A stretch of DNA of 38,426 nucleotides from Bacteroidales bacterium UBA2939 (GTDB lineage Bacteria; Bacteroidota; Bacteroidia; Bacteroidales; P3), in the NCBI GenBank assembly GCA_002349055.1, contig DECD01000022.1, forward strand, positions 46,215 to 84,640, given 5' to 3'. Positions 33,636 through 38,426 of this stretch are shown here, piece after piece; position 1 is the first letter of the stretch, and each line of letters starts with the position of its first letter. Made by a program: the position numbers and the translations under genes. The notes under the pieces were generated by a model, which did no database searches, had not been told where the DNA came from, and saw nothing but the letters and a program-made list of their open reading frames with translations.

Positions 33636-33708
33636 CATTTCAAACAATATGTTGCAGTCCAATGTAACATATTTGTTTATATCATATTATGAAAAAAATA
33701 ACCTATTT

Positions 33709-34491
33709 ATGAAAAGAAAAAAAAATATAATAATATTGGCGAGCCTCTTTTTGAGCGCTCTTGCAACCTCGTGCATCACCCCCCGGAGAGTGAACTATCT
33801 GCAAGACATGACCCAGGGCAGCCAAATCCAGATTGAGAACAAGTTCGAGGCCGCCATCGCCCCTTATGACGAACTGAACATCATTGTCACCACCTCTAGC
33901 AGCAAAAAAGAGCTGGCGGCGCCGTTCAACTTCGGGGCCATCAATAACGCCGCCACCCAGAACAGCGGTTCACGCTACCTTGTAGATGTCAACGGCAACA
34001 TCCAAATTCCCATCCTCGGCGACCTCCATGTCGCCGGTCTCACCCGATTGAAGCTCCAAGACACCTTGACTGCCATGCTGAAAAACGGCGGCTATGTCGA
34101 CGACCCTTTTGTCATGGTCCGTTTCAATAACTTCAAGGTCTTTTTCCTTGGCGGTGGCAAAGGCAGAGTATTGAATATCAGCAATGAGCGCTGCACATTC
34201 CTTGAAGCCTTGGCCATGCTCAGTTCAGACATCGACCTTCACACCCGCCGCGACCGCATCGCCGTGATGCGCGAAATTAATGGCCACATGGTGATGCGAT
34301 ATCTCGACCCCCGCTCTTCCGATGTCTTCAGCGACCCCTTCTTCATGCTACAGCAGAACGACTTCATCATTACCGACACCTACAACAACGGCATCGTGAG
34401 GACCGAGTTCACCTACTGGGTCGGCATCGCCTCCCTTCTGGCCTCTATCTCGTCGCTGGTCCTCTCTCTCGCTGTACTTAAAAAATCGTAA
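33709..34491 (+). CDS. Polysaccharide export outer-membrane lipoprotein, Wza-like
   Basis: 260-residue lipoprotein of the Wza/BexD export family, which forms the outer-membrane part of the export channel. The signal sequence is MKRKKNIIILASLFLSALATSC with the lipidated Cys22. The export domain follows (APYDELNIIVTTSS, then YLVDVNGNIQIPILGDLHVAG). A C-terminal hydrophobic helix (about 235-258) is typical of Bacteroidetes members. The start was set at ATG 33709; a longer frame from 33649 would put about 20 residues before a clear signal peptide. A Bacteroides-type promoter lies upstream and the kinase gene follows. Confidence 0.93.
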   Translation: MKRKKNIIILASLFLSALATSCITPRRVNYLQDMTQGSQIQIENKFEAAIAPYDELNIIVTTSSSKKELAAPFNFGAINNAATQNSGSRYLVDVNGNIQIPILGDLHVAGLTRLKLQDTLTAMLKNGGYVDDPFVMVRFNNFKVFFLGGGKGRVLNISNERCTFLEALAMLSSDIDLHTRRDRIAVMREINGHMVMRYLDPRSSDVFSDPFFMLQQNDFIITDTYNNGIVRTEFTYWVGIASLLASISSLVLSLAVLKKS

Positions 34492-34503
34492 AACCCATTC
34501 GTG

Positions 34504-36972
34504 ATGGCAGAAGAAAAGAAAAACGCCGACACCTCCTTCCTTGAGGAAAAGAAGACTCAGAAAATCCACGTCAAGGATATTCTCTTCACCGTATTGAGGA
34601 ACCTCCACTGGCTAGTACTCTGCGGTGCAGCAGGAGCCATCATCTCGGGCTACCATGTCCGCCACGAAGACAGAGTTTACGAAAGCAACGCCCGCATCCT
34701 GATCAAAGGCTCTTCCACCAGCAACAACGAAAGCCTGCGCGAAGCCTCCATCAAGAACATGTTCTCAACCCGTTCGCTCTACAACAGCTCCATCAACAAC
34801 GAGATGATGATTCTCACCTCGAAATCAGCCTTGACCGAGGTGGCCAGAAGCCTGAAGCTCAACGTCATCTACACTGCCAAGACCCGCTTGGTTAACCGCA
34901 CCAAAGACCTCTACGGCGAATCGCCGTTCACCATCGACTTCATCGACAACGACGAGGAAGACTACGTGGCATTCACCGCCACAGTCAACGACGAACACTC
35001 GTTCACTCTCACCATGCCCGACTACGACCCCCTGAAAGTTGACTTCGAGGACACCGTGGCCACTCCTTTCGGTCGCATCGTGGCTCACAAGACATGGTTT
35101 TTTAACACCAGTTTCAAAGAAACACCCATCAGTGTTGTCCACTACAGTATGAACGCCGCTGCCGAGAGATACCGTGCCGCCTTGCAAGTGAGTCGCAACG
35201 ATGACATGAACACCATCGTCAACATCTCGCTGCGCGACGCCTCGCCCATCCGTGCCCAAGAGGTCATCAACGAGGCCATCAAGGTGTACAACAACGATGC
35301 CATCAAAGACAAGCAGCGCATCATTGCCGAGACCTACGACTATATTAATTCCCGACTGTCGCTCCTCCATTCCGACCTCGGCACGCAGGAGAATGCCCTG
35401 GCCAACTTCAAACGCGAGAACCAACTGCTGGACATCTCCTCCTTCGGACAGAGCTACCTTCAGTCGAGCATCCAGTCGTCGGAAGAGATTGAGCGACTGA
35501 AGAAACAGCTCTCGCAGGCCCGCTACCTGACCCAAATCAACCAGTCTTCCGAGTCCGTCCACCTCATTCCGCCCACCATCGGACTCGACGATGCCAACAT
35601 CATGAATCTCATCAACAAGCACAACTCCCTGGTGCTTGAACTGGAGAAATACCAAAGTCCCAACAGCCCCGTGGTGAAAGCCAAGACCGAGGAGCTGCAG
35701 ACCCTGCGCCACAACATGAACCGCCTGCTCGACGGCTATATAGGTATGATTCAAGAACGCATCGCCGAGACCCAGATTGTGGCCTCCAACGCCTCGTCGA
35801 AGATGAGCCAGGTGCCTCAGCAGCAGCTGTATTTGGAGAACCTCGAGCGTTTGCAGAAAATCAAAGAGGAACTCTACCTCCACCTCTTGAGCCGCCGCGA
35901 GGAGCTGATGATTAGCCAGCCCACCATCGAACCCAACGGCAAGGTCCTCGACCCCGCCCGCATCAACCGCAACCCCGTGTCGCCCAACGAGACAAAGTCC
36001 ACCATGATGGGACTGCTCGTTGGCCTGCTCATCCCTGTGGGCATCTTCTTCCTGCGCCGGCTTTTCGACACCAAGGTAAAATATTTCAGCGACATAGTGA
36101 GTGTCACCAATGTGCCGTTCCTCTGCGAGATTCCTGCCCGCGAGAAGACCGACGACCGCGAGGTGGTGGTCACCAACCACGACCACGACGCCATGTCGGA
36201 GTCCTTCCGTCTGTTGCGCACCAAAATCGACTTCCTCGGCACCCGCGAAGAGGGTAGCACAAGCAAGGTGCTCATGGTCACCTCCATGCTCCCCGGCATG
36301 GGCAAGACCTTCATCTCGACCAACATAGCAGCTAGTCTCGGCATCGCTGGCAAACGAGTGATTCTCATCGACCTCGACCTGCGCAAAGGTTCGTTGACAC
36401 GCAAATTCTACTCACGCAAACATTCCGGTCTCTCCGCCCAACTGGCTGGCCGCATCGACGATTGGAAGTCGCTCGTCAAGTCAGACCTTGTCAGCAAGGG
36501 GGTGGACAGCATCTTTACCGGCCCCATTCCGCCCAACCCCACCGAGCTGTTGAGCAACGGCCGTTTCGACAAACTCATTGCCCAACTGCGTCAACAGTAC
36601 GACTACATCATCCTCGACACCGCCCCGACGGGTCTGGTGGTCGACACCGACATTATCAAACACCTGGTTGACAACACCCTGTTTGTCATCCGCTACAATA
36701 AATTCGACAAACGTCTTCTCGGCACCCTCGACGAGATGTATCAGGACCAAGCCTATCCCAACCTCTCGCTCGTCCTCAACGATGTCCATTACAAGAAACT
36801 CCTGCCCTATGAAAAGAAATACGGCTATGGCTATGGTTACGGCTATGGGTATGGTTATGGCTACGGATATGGTTATGGCTACGGTTACGGCTATGGTTAC
36901 GGATACGGATATGGAGAAGAAGAGCGCAAGGAAGATGCCGCCGAGAATGAGAAAGAAAACAACAGAAACTAA
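34504..36972 (+). CDS. Wzc-like chain-length regulator / tyrosine autokinase with Tyr-Gly tail
   Basis: 822-residue inner-membrane protein that controls polysaccharide length and export. A Wzz-type region starts with a membrane helix (about 31-50) and ends with a second (about 500-520), with a long coiled periplasmic part between them. The cytoplasmic BY-kinase domain has Walker A LPGMGKT (596-602), A' ILIDLDL (620-626) and Walker B IILDTAP (702-708). The tail carries sixteen consecutive Tyr-Gly pairs (773-804), then an acidic end. BY-kinases autophosphorylate on tail tyrosines; this is an extreme regular case. ATG 34504 was chosen over the in-frame GTG at 34501. Confidence 0.94.
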   Translation: MAEEKKNADTSFLEEKKTQKIHVKDILFTVLRNLHWLVLCGAAGAIISGYHVRHEDRVYESNARILIKGSSTSNNESLREASIKNMFSTRSLYNSSINNEMMILTSKSALTEVARSLKLNVIYTAKTRLVNRTKDLYGESPFTIDFIDNDEEDYVAFTATVNDEHSFTLTMPDYDPLKVDFEDTVATPFGRIVAHKTWFFNTSFKETPISVVHYSMNAAAERYRAALQVSRNDDMNTIVNISLRDASPIRAQEVINEAIKVYNNDAIKDKQRIIAETYDYINSRLSLLHSDLGTQENALANFKRENQLLDISSFGQSYLQSSIQSSEEIERLKKQLSQARYLTQINQSSESVHLIPPTIGLDDANIMNLINKHNSLVLELEKYQSPNSPVVKAKTEELQTLRHNMNRLLDGYIGMIQERIAETQIVASNASSKMSQVPQQQLYLENLERLQKIKEELYLHLLSRREELMISQPTIEPNGKVLDPARINRNPVSPNETKSTMMGLLVGLLIPVGIFFLRRLFDTKVKYFSDIVSVTNVPFLCEIPAREKTDDREVVVTNHDHDAMSESFRLLRTKIDFLGTREEGSTSKVLMVTSMLPGMGKTFISTNIAASLGIAGKRVILIDLDLRKGSLTRKFYSRKHSGLSAQLAGRIDDWKSLVKSDLVSKGVDSIFTGPIPPNPTELLSNGRFDKLIAQLRQQYDYIILDTAPTGLVVDTDIIKHLVDNTLFVIRYNKFDKRLLGTLDEMYQDQAYPNLSLVLNDVHYKKLLPYEKKYGYGYGYGYGYGYGYGYGYGYGYGYGYGYGYGEEERKEDAAENEKENNRN
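36820..36915 (+). repeat. Sixteen-fold 6-bp coding repeat (Tyr-Gly) in the kinase tail
   Basis: Sixteen TAY-GGN units without interruption encode (Tyr-Gly)16. Codons vary freely (TAC and TAT; GGC, GGT, GGA and GGG), so the protein pattern is held while the DNA has drifted. Because units are 6 bp, copy-number changes would keep the reading frame. Confidence 0.95.
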
Positions 36973-36990
36973 AAACACAGATATATAATC

Positions 36991-38426
36991 ATGAGAAAAA
37001 CACTGACAGTATTGCTGTTACTACTCGCAAGTTCAAGCTATTCCATGGCACAAGGATGGAAAGGATTTGCCTTGGGAGCCGACCGCGATACCTTGATGTA
37101 TATCATCGCATCGCCTTTCGACAACTGGTACATCAACGTCGGAGGAGGCATTCAGACTTTCATCGGCAATGAGGTAGAATCCTCGGCACGCCACAACAAA
37201 CTGAACTACAACGTCAGCGCGGAAATCGGCAAGTGGATCATCCCCGACCTGGCCGTCTCTCTGCGTTTAGGTTTCTTCGATGTCAGCGGCCAATCGCGCT
37301 ACTCTCTTCAGCCGTTCATCGATTACACGGGAGTCCCCGTCGATGCCGACGGGAACTATGAGTATCAGCCGTTCCACGCCCACGCCTTTTCGCTTATGGG
37401 TTTCGTCACCTTCGACTGGACCAACTTCTTCAGCGGATACGAGCGTGGCCGCCGCAACAGGCTGCACATCTTCACTCCCATCGGCTTTGGCGCATCCATG
37501 CTCTTCGGAAAACAAATCAACCCCAACCCGAAAATCAGCTATGACGTGGGTGATTTCCGCCGCAACTTCGAGTTGTCCTACTCGTTCCGCATCGGTGCTG
37601 AATATACCGTTTCGCGCCGTCTCGCCGTGAACGCCACCTTGGAGCTCTTCGGTTCCGAGTCCACTTGGGACTGGTCGCCCTACGACAACAAACGCACCAT
37701 TTTCGACATCATTCCCTCGTTCAACGTTGCCTGCAAACTCAATCTGCTGAAGAGCATCAAGAAATACAATCCTTATACCCACGAGTCGCATCGTGAGAAC
37801 GTATACCACGAGTTCCTCGCTTTCGGCAGCCGCAACACCATCCAGAGACTTAACGGCGAGATTGACAGGCTTTATCGCGAACGCGACTCCATCCAGGACC
37901 TTGCCGGAACACAGGCCGACAAAGATGCAGCACGTATCGCCGCCATCGACCACGAGCTTGACAGCTTGAAACATTTGGTCGACCACTCTCAGCCTGGCCC
38001 CGGCGACCACCAGCCGCGGAACATCTTCGAGGACCTTCTCGATGCAAACGAGAAGCTCAACCTGCCCGCCACCATCGTCTACTACCAACTCGACAAATAC
38101 GACCTCGATTACAACGCCTGCAAACGACTGGAGGACTTTGCCAAAGAGGCTCGTCTGCTCGACGACACCATCGAGTTCTACATCATTGGTGCCGCCGACT
38201 CGGTTACTGGTTCCATACGCCACAACCAGTGGCTCTCCGAGCGCCGTTCCGAAGCCGCCTACAACATGCTTGTCAACAACTATCGACTCAACGCCAACCA
38301 GTTGATTCGAGTCAACGCTGGCGGTATCGATGTCTACGACCCCAAGGAAAACAACCGTATGGCCATGGTCATCCAGCGCACTCCCGTCACCGAGGAGATT
38401 GTCGAACGCTGGCTGCGCATGAGCCG
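36991..38426 (+). CDS. OmpA-family outer-membrane protein (3' end beyond window)
   Basis: The reading frame from ATG 36991 is open to the window end, giving at least 478 residues. MRKTLTVLLLLLASSSYSMA is a signal peptide with probable cleavage before Gln21. A beta-rich region follows (about 45-250: WYINVGGGIQTFIG, AEIGKWIIPDLAVSLRLGFF, ELSYSFRIGAEYTV), likely a membrane barrel. A charged, coiled-coil-like stretch is at about 283-330. The OmpA-like peptidoglycan-binding region (about 360 onward) has IVYYQLDKYDLDYNACKRL, FYIIGAADSVTGS and LSERRSEAAYNML. It lies 18 bases after the kinase gene, so it is probably co-transcribed and may hold the export machinery at the cell wall. A 318-residue antisense frame here is a shadow. 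Confidence 0.9.
   Translation, partial: MRKTLTVLLLLLASSSYSMAQGWKGFALGADRDTLMYIIASPFDNWYINVGGGIQTFIGNEVESSARHNKLNYNVSAEIGKWIIPDLAVSLRLGFFDVSGQSRYSLQPFIDYTGVPVDADGNYEYQPFHAHAFSLMGFVTFDWTNFFSGYERGRRNRLHIFTPIGFGASMLFGKQINPNPKISYDVGDFRRNFELSYSFRIGAEYTVSRRLAVNATLELFGSESTWDWSPYDNKRTIFDIIPSFNVACKLNLLKSIKKYNPYTHESHRENVYHEFLAFGSRNTIQRLNGEIDRLYRERDSIQDLAGTQADKDAARIAAIDHELDSLKHLVDHSQPGPGDHQPRNIFEDLLDANEKLNLPATIVYYQLDKYDLDYNACKRLEDFAKEARLLDDTIEFYIIGAADSVTGSIRHNQWLSERRSEAAYNMLVNNYRLNANQLIRVNAGGIDVYDPKENNRMAMVIQRTPVTEEIVERWLRMS

Noticed and set aside
34825..36186. Long antisense open frame of 453 codons opposite the kinase gene
   Set aside because: It lies fully inside the well-supported kinase gene. Its translation is rich in Val, His and Gly with no domain, as expected for a shadow of GC-rich coding sequence.
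37267..38223. Antisense open frame of 318 codons opposite the OmpA-like gene
   Set aside because: The + strand frame from 36991 is open to the window end, with a signal peptide and OmpA motifs; the antisense product has none.

Overview
The window is most of a surface-polysaccharide (capsule or O-antigen) biosynthesis locus, with every gene on the + strand. It most likely comes from a member of the Bacteroidales; Prevotella or Bacteroides relatives fit best. Reasons: a Bacteroides-type promoter (TTTG, 20 bp, TATATTTG at 33604-33635) lies in front of the export genes. Start codons lack clear Shine-Dalgarno sequences. A GxxExxY-family gene sits among AT-rich palindromic repeats. The closing trio is a Wza-type lipoprotein, a Wzz/BY-kinase fusion and an OmpA-like protein. 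Family assignments come from reading motifs; no database search was run.

Layout. 48-2762: GDP-L-fucose supply (gmd, fcl), split by a GxxExxY gene embedded in three copies of a palindromic repeat. 2893-4927: a Wzt-type ABC ATPase with a C-terminal extension, then a methyltransferase-like gene. 4934-16151: glycosyltransferases of several families, including a GT11-type fucosyltransferase, with a hexapeptide acyltransferase and one gene of unknown function (7853-8596) preceded by 11-bp iteron-like repeats. 16285-33616: an almost gap-free run of 19 genes, mostly joined by ATGA or similar overlaps. It holds a GT10 fucosyltransferase, a GT14 branching-type transferase, a DUF5672 protein, several GT2 enzymes, a GT32-like enzyme, three NodB-type deacetylase-like proteins, a formyltransferase-like protein, a polytopic membrane protein, a CapK/PaaK-like protein, two acyltransferases, a DUF354 protein and UDP-GlcNAc 2-epimerase. 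33604-38426: a promoter and the export module (Wza-like, Wzc-like with a 16-fold Tyr-Gly tail, and an OmpA-like protein cut by the window end).

How it fits together. Gmd and Fcl make GDP-fucose for the GT10 and GT11 enzymes. The other glycosyltransferases build the repeat unit, and the acyltransferases, formyltransferase-like, deacetylase-like and CapK-like proteins may decorate or trim it. Wzt, or the Wza/Wzc pair, would serve export. No flippase (Wzx), ABC permease (Wzm) or initiating phosphoglycosyltransferase is visible, so part of the pathway lies outside. One membrane protein (25611-27014) is a candidate polymerase or GT-C transferase.

The most unusual signals are the predicted nuclease gene between palindromic repeats (1143-1829), a heptanucleotide repeat inside a deacetylase gene where a one-unit change in either direction would truncate the protein (16489-16522), the 11-bp iterons with the unassigned gene behind them (7723-8596), the fucosyltransferase plus GT14 set that suggests host-glycan-like structures, and the (Tyr-Gly)16 tail of the kinase. 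No gene-free stretch exceeds about 200 bases. No tRNA, rRNA, CRISPR array or complete insertion sequence was seen.
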